From assembly GCA_049604415.1 (NCBI GenBank), contig JBMYTN010000045.1, forward strand, positions 1 through 32,581: a DNA stretch of 32,581 nucleotides, read 5' to 3'. This document shows, piece by piece, positions 6,727 to 13,950 of the stretch. The notes under the pieces were generated by a model that saw nothing but the letters and a program-made list of their open reading frames with translations, did not search any database and had not been told where the DNA came from. The position numbers and the translations under genes were made by a program. The DNA comes from JBMYTN01 sp049604415. Lineage in GTDB: Bacteria > Pseudomonadota > Alphaproteobacteria > Rhodospirillales > Rhodospirillaceae. Each line of letters starts with the position of its first letter. Within the stretch, counting starts at the first letter, position 1.

Positions 6727-9396
6727 ATGAGTGATACTGTTCAGGACATCGATCCGCAAGAAACCCGGGAGTGGCTGGATGCCGTCGAAGACGTCATCGA
6801 CCGCGACGGGACCGGTCGGGCACATTTCCTGCTCGATACCGTGGTTGCGGCGGCGCGGGAACGGGGGGCCAACCTGCCCTTCGGTGCCACCACGGCCTAT
6901 TTGAACTCGATCCCAACCGATGACCAGCCCGCCTATCCCGGCGATGTAGAGCTGGAATGGCGGATCCGGACCATCAACCGCTGGAACGCCATGGCCACCG
7001 TGGTCCGCCGCAACAAGGTCTCCAGTGAATATGGTGGTCACATCGCCAGCTTTGCCTCTTCGGCGGTGCTCTACGATATGGGCCTGAACCATTTCTGGCG
7101 CACCCGGACCGAAACCCATGGCGGTGATCTGGTGTTCTTCCAGGGCCATGCCATTCCGGGGATCTATGCCCGCTCCTTTATGGAAGGCCGCCTGACCGCC
7201 GAACAGCTGGACATGTTCCGCTCCGAGACCACCGGCGACGGCCTGTCTTCCTATCCGCACCCCTGGCTGATGCCGGATTACTGGCAGTTCCCGACCGTGT
7301 CCATGGGCCTGGGTCCCTTGATGGCGATCTACCAGGCGCGGTTCATGAAATACATGCACAACCGCTCCCATATCGACATGGCCGACCGCAAGGTCTGGGC
7401 CTTCTTGGGCGATGGCGAGATGGACGAGCCGGAATCCCGGGGCGCGATCAACCTGGCCTCCCGCGAAGAGCTCGACAATCTGATCTTTGTCGTCAACTGC
7501 AACCTGCAGCGTCTGGACGGTCCGGTGCGCGGCAATGGCAAGATCATCCAGGAGCTGGAAGGGGAATTCCGCGGCGCTGGCTGGAATGTCATCAAGCTGA
7601 TCTGGGGTGCGGGCTGGGATGCCCTGTTGGAAAAAGACACCACCGGCATGCTGCAGCGTCTGATGGAAGAAACCGTCGACGGCGATTACCAGGCCTTCAA
7701 ATCCAAGGGCGGTGCATACACCCGCGAGCATTTCTTCGGCCGCTATCCGGAAACCAAAGCCTTGGTTGCCGATATGACCGACGAGGAAATCTGGAAGCTG
7801 CAACGCGGCGGCCATGATCCGCACAAGGTCTATGCGGCCTTTGATCGGGCGGTGAAAACCAAAGGCCAGCCCACCGTCATCCTGGTCAAGACCGTTAAGG
7901 GCTATGGCATGGGTGAGGCGGGCGAAGGCCAGAACATCACCCACCAGCAAAAGAAAATGGCTGAGGACCAACTGCGGGCCTTCCGTGACCGGTTCAAAAT
8001 CCCGGTTTCTGATGAAGACCTGCCCAAGGCCCCGCTGGTGCCGCTGTCGGCTGAGCAAAAAGCCTATGTGGAAAAGCGTCGCGAGGCGCTGGGCGGATCC
8101 TTCCCGCAACGCAAGGCCGATCATGCGGCCCTGGAAATTCCAGAGCTGTCTGCCTTTGATGCCCTGCTCAAAGACACCGGCGAGCGCGAAGTCTCCACCA
8201 CCATGTGTCTGGTCCGGGCCATGAACATCCTGTGCCGGGACAAAAAGCTCGGCAAATATGTCGTGCCGATTGTGCCCGACGAAAGCCGGACCTTCGGCAT
8301 GGAAGGCATGTTCCGCCAGCTGGGAATCTACAATCCGAAGGGGCAGCTTTACACCCCGGAAGATGCTGACCAGCTGTCCTACTATAAGGAAAGCAAATCC
8401 GGTCAGGTGCTGCAGGAAGGCATCAATGAAGCTGGAGCCATGGCTGACTGGGTCGCCGCTGCGACCGCCTATTCGGTCCATGGCGTGCCGATGATCCCGT
8501 TCTACATCTACTACTCCATGTTCGGCTTCCAGCGCATTGGCGACTTGGCTTGGGCCGCCGGTGACAGCCGGGCCCGGGGCTTCCTGGTCGGCGGCACCGC
8601 CGGTCGGACCACCCTGAACGGCGAAGGCCTGCAGCACCAGGATGGCCACAGCCAAATCCTGGCGGGCACCATCCCGAACTGCCTGGCCTATGACCCCTCC
8701 TTCGGCTTCGAAATCGCCGTCATCCTGCGCGAAGGTCTGCGCCGGATGTATGTGGAGCAAGAGGACGTCTACTACTACATCACCGTCGAGAACGAGAATT
8801 ACAGCCACCCGGCCATGCCCGAAGGCTGTGAAGAAGGGATCCTGAAAGGGCTCTATCTGTTCTCCAAGGGCGCCCGTCCGAAGAGCGGCAAGGCTGGCAA
8901 GAAGCATGTCAACCTGATCTCCTGCGGCTCGATCATGCGTCAAACCATGACCGCAGCCGAGATGCTCAAAGAAGACTTCGGCATCACCGCAGACATCTGG
9001 GCGGCCACCAGCTTTAACGAGCTGGCCCGGGAAGCCCAAGATGTGGAACGGGAAAACCGGCTCAACCCGCTGGCGGAGCAAAAGCTGCCTTACGTCACCC
9101 AAGCCCTGGCCGATGCCACTGGGCCGGTGATCGCGGCGACCGACTACATGAAAAACTTCGCCGAGCAGATCCGGGCTTTTGTCCCCAACACCTACCTGAC
9201 CCTGGGCACCGACGGGTTCGGTCGCTCCGACAGCCGGGTGCGGTTGCGCCGCCACTTCGAGGTCGACGCCAACCACATCGCCGCCGCTGCCGTCACCGCG
9301 CTCTATCGCGATGGCAATCTGAGCGCCAAGGATGTCGAGGCCGCCCTGGCCAAATATGAGATTGATCCCACCAAAGCCAATCCGCGCACGGCTTAA
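6727..9396 (+). CDS. aceE: Pyruvate dehydrogenase E1 component, homodimeric type
   Basis: E1 of the pyruvate dehydrogenase complex decarboxylates pyruvate with thiamine diphosphate and transfers the acetyl unit to lipoyl groups. The product is 889 residues, the size of single-chain AceE and not of the split alpha/beta E1. The thiamine diphosphate motif is visible as GDGEMDEP near residue 228 and ends in NCNLQRLDGPV near residue 257. Other AceE-like segments are GHIASFASSAVLYDMGLNHF, SYYKESKSGQVLQEGINEAG and GFGRSDSRVRLRRHFEVD. Start: ATG at 6727 preceded by GGGGGA. It is first in the aceE-aceF-lpd cluster (27 bp to aceF), probably one transcript with the other two. Alphaproteobacteria more often carry PdhA/PdhB, so this type is notable if the taxon guess is right. 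Confidence 0.96.
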   Translation: MSDTVQDIDPQETREWLDAVEDVIDRDGTGRAHFLLDTVVAAARERGANLPFGATTAYLNSIPTDDQPAYPGDVELEWRIRTINRWNAMATVVRRNKVSSEYGGHIASFASSAVLYDMGLNHFWRTRTETHGGDLVFFQGHAIPGIYARSFMEGRLTAEQLDMFRSETTGDGLSSYPHPWLMPDYWQFPTVSMGLGPLMAIYQARFMKYMHNRSHIDMADRKVWAFLGDGEMDEPESRGAINLASREELDNLIFVVNCNLQRLDGPVRGNGKIIQELEGEFRGAGWNVIKLIWGAGWDALLEKDTTGMLQRLMEETVDGDYQAFKSKGGAYTREHFFGRYPETKALVADMTDEEIWKLQRGGHDPHKVYAAFDRAVKTKGQPTVILVKTVKGYGMGEAGEGQNITHQQKKMAEDQLRAFRDRFKIPVSDEDLPKAPLVPLSAEQKAYVEKRREALGGSFPQRKADHAALEIPELSAFDALLKDTGEREVSTTMCLVRAMNILCRDKKLGKYVVPIVPDESRTFGMEGMFRQLGIYNPKGQLYTPEDADQLSYYKESKSGQVLQEGINEAGAMADWVAAATAYSVHGVPMIPFYIYYSMFGFQRIGDLAWAAGDSRARGFLVGGTAGRTTLNGEGLQHQDGHSQILAGTIPNCLAYDPSFGFEIAVILREGLRRMYVEQEDVYYYITVENENYSHPAMPEGCEEGILKGLYLFSKGARPKSGKAGKKHVNLISCGSIMRQTMTAAEMLKEDFGITADIWAATSFNELAREAQDVERENRLNPLAEQKLPYVTQALADATGPVIAATDYMKNFAEQIRAFVPNTYLTLGTDGFGRSDSRVRLRRHFEVDANHIAAAAVTALYRDGNLSAKDVEAALAKYEIDPTKANPRTA

Positions 9397-9423
9397 CACC
9401 GGGATAGAGAGAGGAGAGAAACT

Positions 9424-10734
9424 ATGTCCGTTATTGAAGTGACCGTGCCGGATATCGGCGATTTTTCCGACGTGCCCGTGATCAGCGTGTTTGTTGCCCC
9501 GGGTGACATGGTCAATGAAGAAGATCCGTTGATCGAGCTGGAAAGCGACAAGGCGACCATGGAGGTCCCCTCCACCGCCACCGGCAAGGTGATCGAGATC
9601 AAAGTGAAGGAAGGCGACAGCGTCTCCGAAGGCAGCCTGATCCTGACCCTGGAAGCTGCGGAAGCCTCTGCCCCGGTCGCCGCGCCGAACCCGGCGGGCC
9701 AGCAAGAGCCGGAAGCAGCCAAACCGGCTGCTGCGGCCCCGGCTCCGGCGGCTGCGGCAGCCCCGGCAGCCTCCGGTCCGGTCAAAGGCGGCCTGGCCGC
9801 CGTGGATGAAGCGGGCTTCGCCAAGTCCCATGCCTCCCCGTCCGTCCGGGCCTTCGCCCGCGAGCTGGGGGTCGACTTGGCTGCCCTGAGCGGTACCGGT
9901 CGCAAGGGCCGCATCCTGCGCGAAGACGTCACCGGCTTCTTTAAGGGCCAGGCGGCTCCGGCTCCGGCCAAGGCAGCCCCGGCGGCCTCCGAAGGCATGG
10001 GCATCCCGCCGATCCCGAAAGTGGACTTCTCCAAATTCGGTCCCATCGAAGATGTGGAAATGCCCCGGATCAAGAAGATCTCCGGTCCGGCGCTGCACCG
10101 CTCTTGGCTCAATGTGCCCCATGTCACCCATCAGGAAGAGGCCGACATCACCGAGATCGACACCTACCGCAAGGAGCTGGACACCAAGGCCAAAGAAGAA
10201 GGCTACCGGGTCACCCTGCTCTCCTTCATCATCAAGGCCTCGGTCTGTGCTTTGAAGGAGCATTGGGAAGTCAACAGCTCGATCCATCCCGATGGCGACA
10301 AGCTGATCAAGAAGGCCTTCTACAATATCGGCTTTGCCGCTGACACACCCCAAGGCCTGGTGGTGCCGGTGATCAAGGGCGCTGACTCCAAGGGCATTGT
10401 CGAGATCTCCAAGGAGCTCGGCGAGCTGTCCGCCAAAGCCCGCAAGGGCGAGCTGAAGGGTCCGGATATGCAGGGCGCGACCTTCACCATCTCCTCCCTG
10501 GGCGGCATTGGCGGCACCGGCTTTACCCCGATCGTCAACGCCCCGGAAGTGGCCATTCTCGGCCTGACCCGCTCCAAAATGGCCCCGGTCTGGAATGGCG
10601 AGGAATTCGTGCCGCGCAACATGCTGCCGATGTCCCTGTCCTATGACCACCGGGCCATTGATGGCGCTTTGGCCGCCCGCTTCTGCGCCAGTCTGAAACA
10701 TCTGCTCGGCGACGTTCGCCGGCTGCTGCTGTGA
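9424..10734 (+). CDS. aceF: Pyruvate dehydrogenase E2, dihydrolipoamide acetyltransferase
   Basis: E2 core of the pyruvate dehydrogenase complex, 436 residues, transfers acetyl groups from lipoamide to CoA. Domain order: one lipoyl domain (residues 1-77, lipoylated lysine K43 in ESDKATMEVPS), an alanine/proline-rich flexible linker (about 80-120), a peripheral-subunit-binding domain (about 137-172, containing SPSVRAFARELGVDL and GTGRKGRILREDV), a second linker, and the catalytic domain (about 205-436). The active-site motif DHRAIDG is intact with H409 and D413. Only one lipoyl domain is present, where E. coli E2 has three; the E3 encoded next door supplies two more. The ATG at 9424 follows GAGAGGAG. 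The lpd gene starts 16 bases after the stop. Confidence 0.96.
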   Translation: MSVIEVTVPDIGDFSDVPVISVFVAPGDMVNEEDPLIELESDKATMEVPSTATGKVIEIKVKEGDSVSEGSLILTLEAAEASAPVAAPNPAGQQEPEAAKPAAAAPAPAAAAAPAASGPVKGGLAAVDEAGFAKSHASPSVRAFARELGVDLAALSGTGRKGRILREDVTGFFKGQAAPAPAKAAPAASEGMGIPPIPKVDFSKFGPIEDVEMPRIKKISGPALHRSWLNVPHVTHQEEADITEIDTYRKELDTKAKEEGYRVTLLSFIIKASVCALKEHWEVNSSIHPDGDKLIKKAFYNIGFAADTPQGLVVPVIKGADSKGIVEISKELGELSAKARKGELKGPDMQGATFTISSLGGIGGTGFTPIVNAPEVAILGLTRSKMAPVWNGEEFVPRNMLPMSLSYDHRAIDGALAARFCASLKHLLGDVRRLLL

Positions 10735-10750
10735 TCGGGAGGGACTCCTT

Positions 10751-11320
10751 ATGTCTGTGATTGAAGTCAACGTTCCCGATATCGGCGATTTTGCCGAAGT
10801 CCCGGTGATCACCGTCTTTGTCAAACCCGGCGATGTGGTGTCTGCGGAAGATCCGCTGATCGAGCTGGAAAGCGACAAGGCGACCATGGAGGTTCCCTCC
10901 CCGGCCAATGGCAAGGTGGTCGAAATCAAGGTGGCCGAAGGCGACAAGGTCTCCGAAGGCACCCTGATCCTGACCCTGGAAGGTGAAGGCGGCGCCGCTG
11001 GCGAGACGGTGAAAGCCGCCGTCTCCGAAGGCGGTGCGCCGACCACCGGCGAACCGGCGGGCTATGGTTCCCCGGCGGGGACCATGTCCACCATCACCGT
11101 GGCCGTGCCCGATATCGGCGATTTCTCCGATGTCCCGGTAATCTCGGTCTTTGTGAAGGCTGGGGATGAGGTCAGCGCGGAAGATCCCTTGATCGAGCTG
11201 GAAAGCGACAAGGCAACCATGGAGGTCCCGAGCCCCCATAGCGGCAAGATTGTCGAGGTCCTGGTCAAGGAAGGCGACAGCGTCTCTGAAGGCACCGCGA
11301 TCCTGACCCTGTCCACCGGA
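10751..11320 (+). repeat. Tandem lipoyl-domain duplication in lpd, also matching aceF
   Basis: Two lipoyl-coding blocks begin at 10751 and 11084 and are closely similar to each other and to the block at 9424 in aceF. A 37-base stretch around the lipoyl lysine codon is identical between aceF (9530-9566) and the first lpd block (10857-10893). The second lpd block differs from it at very few positions in the same stretch. Such identity at synonymous sites points to recent duplication or gene conversion rather than old shared ancestry alone. Confidence 0.85.
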
Positions 11321-12808
11321 CAGGCCGAGGTTCCGGCAACGCCGCCGCCCGCAGTGGAAGCTCCGGTTTCCCGTCCGACCGCGCCTGCGGTGGGCGACAT
11401 GCATGCGGAATTGCTGGTGCTGGGCTCCGGTCCCGGCGGCTATACCGCTGCCTTCCGGGCTGCCGATTTGGGCATGGATGTGATCCTGGTGGAACGCAAT
11501 CCGACCCTGGGTGGGGTTTGCCTGAATGTGGGCTGTATCCCGTCCAAGGCTCTGCTGCATGCGGCCAAGGTGATCTCCGAAAGCGAAGACATGGCTGCCC
11601 ATGGCATTACCTTCGCCAAGCCGGAGATCGACATCGACAAGCTGCGCGGCTGGAAAGAGGGCGTGGTTAAGCGTTTGACCGGTGGTTTGGCCGGTCTGGC
11701 CAAGGGCCGCAAGGTCAAGGTCGTGGAAGGCCTGGGCCAGTTCGCCGGTCCGAACCTGCTCTCCGTCACCGGGGCCGACGGCACCAAGACCATCAGCTAT
11801 GACCAATGCGTCATCGCTGCGGGCTCTGAGCCGGTGACCCTGCCCTTCCTGCCCCATGAAGATCCTCGGGTGATTGACAGCACCGGTGCTCTGGCGCTGG
11901 AAAATGTGCCCGAGCGCATGTTGGTGATCGGTGGCGGCATCATCGGTCTGGAAATGGCCTGCGTCTATGATGCCCTGGGCACCAAGGTGACCATCATCGA
12001 GCTGATGGACCAGATCATCCCCGGTGCCGATAAGGACCTGGTCAAGCCGCTGCATAAGCGGATTGAAAAGCGCTATGAGAACATTTTCCTGAAATCCAAG
12101 GTCACCGCTGCGGAAGCCACCGATGCGGGCATCAAGGTCTCCATGGAAGGCCCCTCCGGCGCATTCGAAGACACCTTCGACAAGGTCCTGGTCGCCGTTG
12201 GGCGTCGCCCGAATGGCAAGATGGTTGGTCTGGACGCCACCGGCGTCGCGGTGGATGAGCGTGGCTTCGTCCCGGTCGACAAACAGCAACGCACCAATGT
12301 GCCGCATATCTTCGCCATCGGCGACATTGTCGGTCAGCCCATGCTAGCCCACAAAGCGGTGCATGAGGGCAAGGTTGCTGCCGAGGTTGCCTCGGGCAAG
12401 CGCCGGGCCTTTGATGCCCGGGTGATCCCGTCGGTGGCTTACACCGATCCGGAAGTCTCCTGGGTCGGCATGACCGAAACCGAAGCCAAGGCGCAAGGCA
12501 TCAAAGTCGGCAAGGGCGTGTTCCCCTGGGCCGCCTCTGGTCGGGCGCTCAGCATTGACCGCGATGAGGGCATGACCAAGCTGCTGTTCGATGAAACCAC
12601 CGAACAGGTGATTGGTGCCGGTATTGTTGGCCCCAATGCGGGCGATTTGATTGCCGAAGTCGCTCTGGCCATCGAGATGGGTTGTGATGCCACCGATATC
12701 GGCCACACCATCCACCCCCACCCGACTCTGTCGGAAACGGTGAATTTTGCCGCCGAAATGTTCGAAGGCACGATCACCGACCTGATGCCGCCTAAAAAGA
12801 AAAAATAG
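10751..12808 (+). CDS. lpd: Dihydrolipoamide dehydrogenase (E3) with two N-terminal lipoyl domains
   Basis: E3 reoxidises dihydrolipoamide, passing electrons through FAD to NAD. The 685-residue product is about 215 residues longer than a plain E3. It opens with two lipoyl domains (about residues 1-77 with K43, and 112-188 with K154), each with the sequence ESDKATMEVPS. A glycine/alanine linker joins them and a proline-rich linker follows the second. The E3 core starts near M217: FAD motif GSGPGG (225-230), redox pair C257/C262 in GGVCLNVGCIPSKALL, NAD-domain motif VIGGGIIGLEMA, and the C-terminal catalytic HPHPTLSE. The tail is PPKKKK. M112 begins a second complete lipoyl domain and looks like a former start codon. 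E3 with one lipoyl domain is known in several proteobacteria; two is unusual. Position after aceF ties it to the PDH complex. Confidence 0.95.
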   Translation: MSVIEVNVPDIGDFAEVPVITVFVKPGDVVSAEDPLIELESDKATMEVPSPANGKVVEIKVAEGDKVSEGTLILTLEGEGGAAGETVKAAVSEGGAPTTGEPAGYGSPAGTMSTITVAVPDIGDFSDVPVISVFVKAGDEVSAEDPLIELESDKATMEVPSPHSGKIVEVLVKEGDSVSEGTAILTLSTGQAEVPATPPPAVEAPVSRPTAPAVGDMHAELLVLGSGPGGYTAAFRAADLGMDVILVERNPTLGGVCLNVGCIPSKALLHAAKVISESEDMAAHGITFAKPEIDIDKLRGWKEGVVKRLTGGLAGLAKGRKVKVVEGLGQFAGPNLLSVTGADGTKTISYDQCVIAAGSEPVTLPFLPHEDPRVIDSTGALALENVPERMLVIGGGIIGLEMACVYDALGTKVTIIELMDQIIPGADKDLVKPLHKRIEKRYENIFLKSKVTAAEATDAGIKVSMEGPSGAFEDTFDKVLVAVGRRPNGKMVGLDATGVAVDERGFVPVDKQQRTNVPHIFAIGDIVGQPMLAHKAVHEGKVAAEVASGKRRAFDARVIPSVAYTDPEVSWVGMTETEAKAQGIKVGKGVFPWAASGRALSIDRDEGMTKLLFDETTEQVIGAGIVGPNAGDLIAEVALAIEMGCDATDIGHTIHPHPTLSETVNFAAEMFEGTITDLMPPKKKK

Positions 12809-12817
12809 GTGGTCCGA

Positions 12818-12867
12818 AAGAGCATTTTCAGCATTACCAGTCCTCCCTTCCCTCTGAAAATGCTCTT
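12818..12867. repeat. Perfect 14-bp inverted repeat downstream of lpd
   Basis: AAGAGCATTTTCAG (12818-12831) and CTGAAAATGCTCTT (12854-12867) are exact reverse complements around a 22-base pyrimidine-rich loop. It begins 9 bases after the lpd stop codon and ends just before the terminator at 12879. No T-run follows, so it is not itself a classical terminator. It may protect the 3' end of the PDH transcript or be a protein-binding site. Confidence 0.6.
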
Positions 12868-12878
12868 GGTGCAAGTGG

Positions 12879-12909
12879 AAAACCCCAGGGTTTCGACCCT
12901 GGGGTTTTT
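12879..12909. terminator. Strong bidirectional terminator with TTCG loop
   Basis: AAAACCCCAGGGT (12879-12891) pairs perfectly with ACCCTGGGGTTTT (12896-12908) around the very stable tetraloop TTCG. Five T residues (12905-12909) close it on the plus strand, and the A-run at 12879-12882 gives a T-run on the minus strand. It ends the PDH operon and also the convergent acyltransferase gene, whose stop lies at 12916. Confidence 0.93.
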
Positions 12910-12915
12910 CTTTGA

Positions 12916-13947
12916 TCAGGAGGCTTTCGGCAGCTTCCCAAGCAACAAGAAGCGGCTGACCCCGTTGCGCTTCGCGACGGCCTCGACCAAAAGCGCGAAT
13001 ACGACCCCGGCCAGGAGCCCCATCGGCAAGAGGATCCAAAGGGTCTCGATGCCCAGAGCTTGCAACACAATGCGGCTGCCGCTGACCGCAAAAATATGAA
13101 ACAAAAAAATAGGATAGGAGTGCCGCCCAAGCCGGGCCAAAGGGGGCCAGTTTGGCCGTAAGCGCACGACCAAAAACAGCAACACCATCGAATAGAGCAC
13201 CCCGAAGACCGACATGCGGTTCGGCGTTTCCAGCAGATCCGTGGTCAAGGCCAGCCCATGGCTTATGGCAAACCCAGCGACCAACAGCACCGGCAGCCAC
13301 AGCGTGGCCAGGCTGCGCGGCACATCGCTTGCGGCAAAGCGGTGCAGATAAAGGCCGAAGAGAAAGAAGACGCCCAAATAGAGCGCGCCGGAGATCGAGA
13401 GGAAGGGAATATCGGTGTTCAGCGTATGGGCGATCCCGGCCAAGCCCATGCAAGCCAACAGGCCAATCCGGCTGTGAGTGATCTTCAACAGCTCCAGAGC
13501 CCCAATGACCATGAAGATCACAAACAGGGCCTGCAAATACCAAAGATAGGCATACCAGTGGGTCCAGGATTCCAGCACATATCCCAGGCTGATCGGGGTT
13601 GCGCTGGGCACGGTTAAATCCCGCAGCACAATATGCAGCACGGTCAGGACCATCATCGGCACCAAGAGAACCAGGGCCTTGCGCCCCAAAAACCGGGATG
13701 CGGTCTCTGGCACAATCGGCCGGCGGGCATAAACCAGTGCGGAGAGCAAGGTGAACAAGGGCAGGCGCAGGAAAATCAGCGCCTCATTGACCATCTGCAG
13801 CCAATGATCCGTGGCCAAGCGCAATCCGGCATCCGGGGCTCCGCCGATCACATGATGCAGCACCACCATCAAACAGGCGACACCACGCAACGTATCGACC
13901 CACGCGGAGCGGTCCTGTTGCGGTGTTATCCCTGCGGGAACGCCCAA
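12916..13947 (-). CDS. Acyltransferase 3 family membrane protein (OafA/ExoZ-like)
   Basis: This 343-residue multi-pass inner-membrane protein has the acyltransferase-3 signature at its N-terminus: WVDTLRGVACLMVVLHHV, with the Arg and the His pair expected in a family that O-acylates (usually acetylates) surface polysaccharides. Roughly ten hydrophobic helices follow, ending in a short basic tail. Here it would decorate the exopolysaccharide made by this locus. The start is odd. The only codon that keeps the conserved first helix intact is TTG at 13947, with no ribosome binding site, just 3 bases after the stop of the upstream gene and in the same reading frame. Translation therefore probably depends on re-initiation by ribosomes finishing the upstream gene. 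The terminator at 12879-12909 lies just beyond its stop. Confidence 0.88.
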   Translation of the reverse strand: MGVPAGITPQQDRSAWVDTLRGVACLMVVLHHVIGGAPDAGLRLATDHWLQMVNEALIFLRLPLFTLLSALVYARRPIVPETASRFLGRKALVLLVPMMVLTVLHIVLRDLTVPSATPISLGYVLESWTHWYAYLWYLQALFVIFMVIGALELLKITHSRIGLLACMGLAGIAHTLNTDIPFLSISGALYLGVFFLFGLYLHRFAASDVPRSLATLWLPVLLVAGFAISHGLALTTDLLETPNRMSVFGVLYSMVLLFLVVRLRPNWPPLARLGRHSYPIFLFHIFAVSGSRIVLQALGIETLWILLPMGLLAGVVFALLVEAVAKRNGVSRFLLLGKLPKAS

Positions 13948-13950
13948 AAC

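Noticed and set aside
6523..11046. Minus-strand open frame of 1507 codons across aceE, aceF and part of lpd
   Set aside because: It runs antisense to three clearly identified genes and across their gaps, with no family resemblance. It is an artefact of GC-rich codon use.
10535..12307. Minus-strand open frame of 590 codons antisense to lpd
   Set aside because: It is antisense to a well-identified E3 gene and has shadow-type composition.
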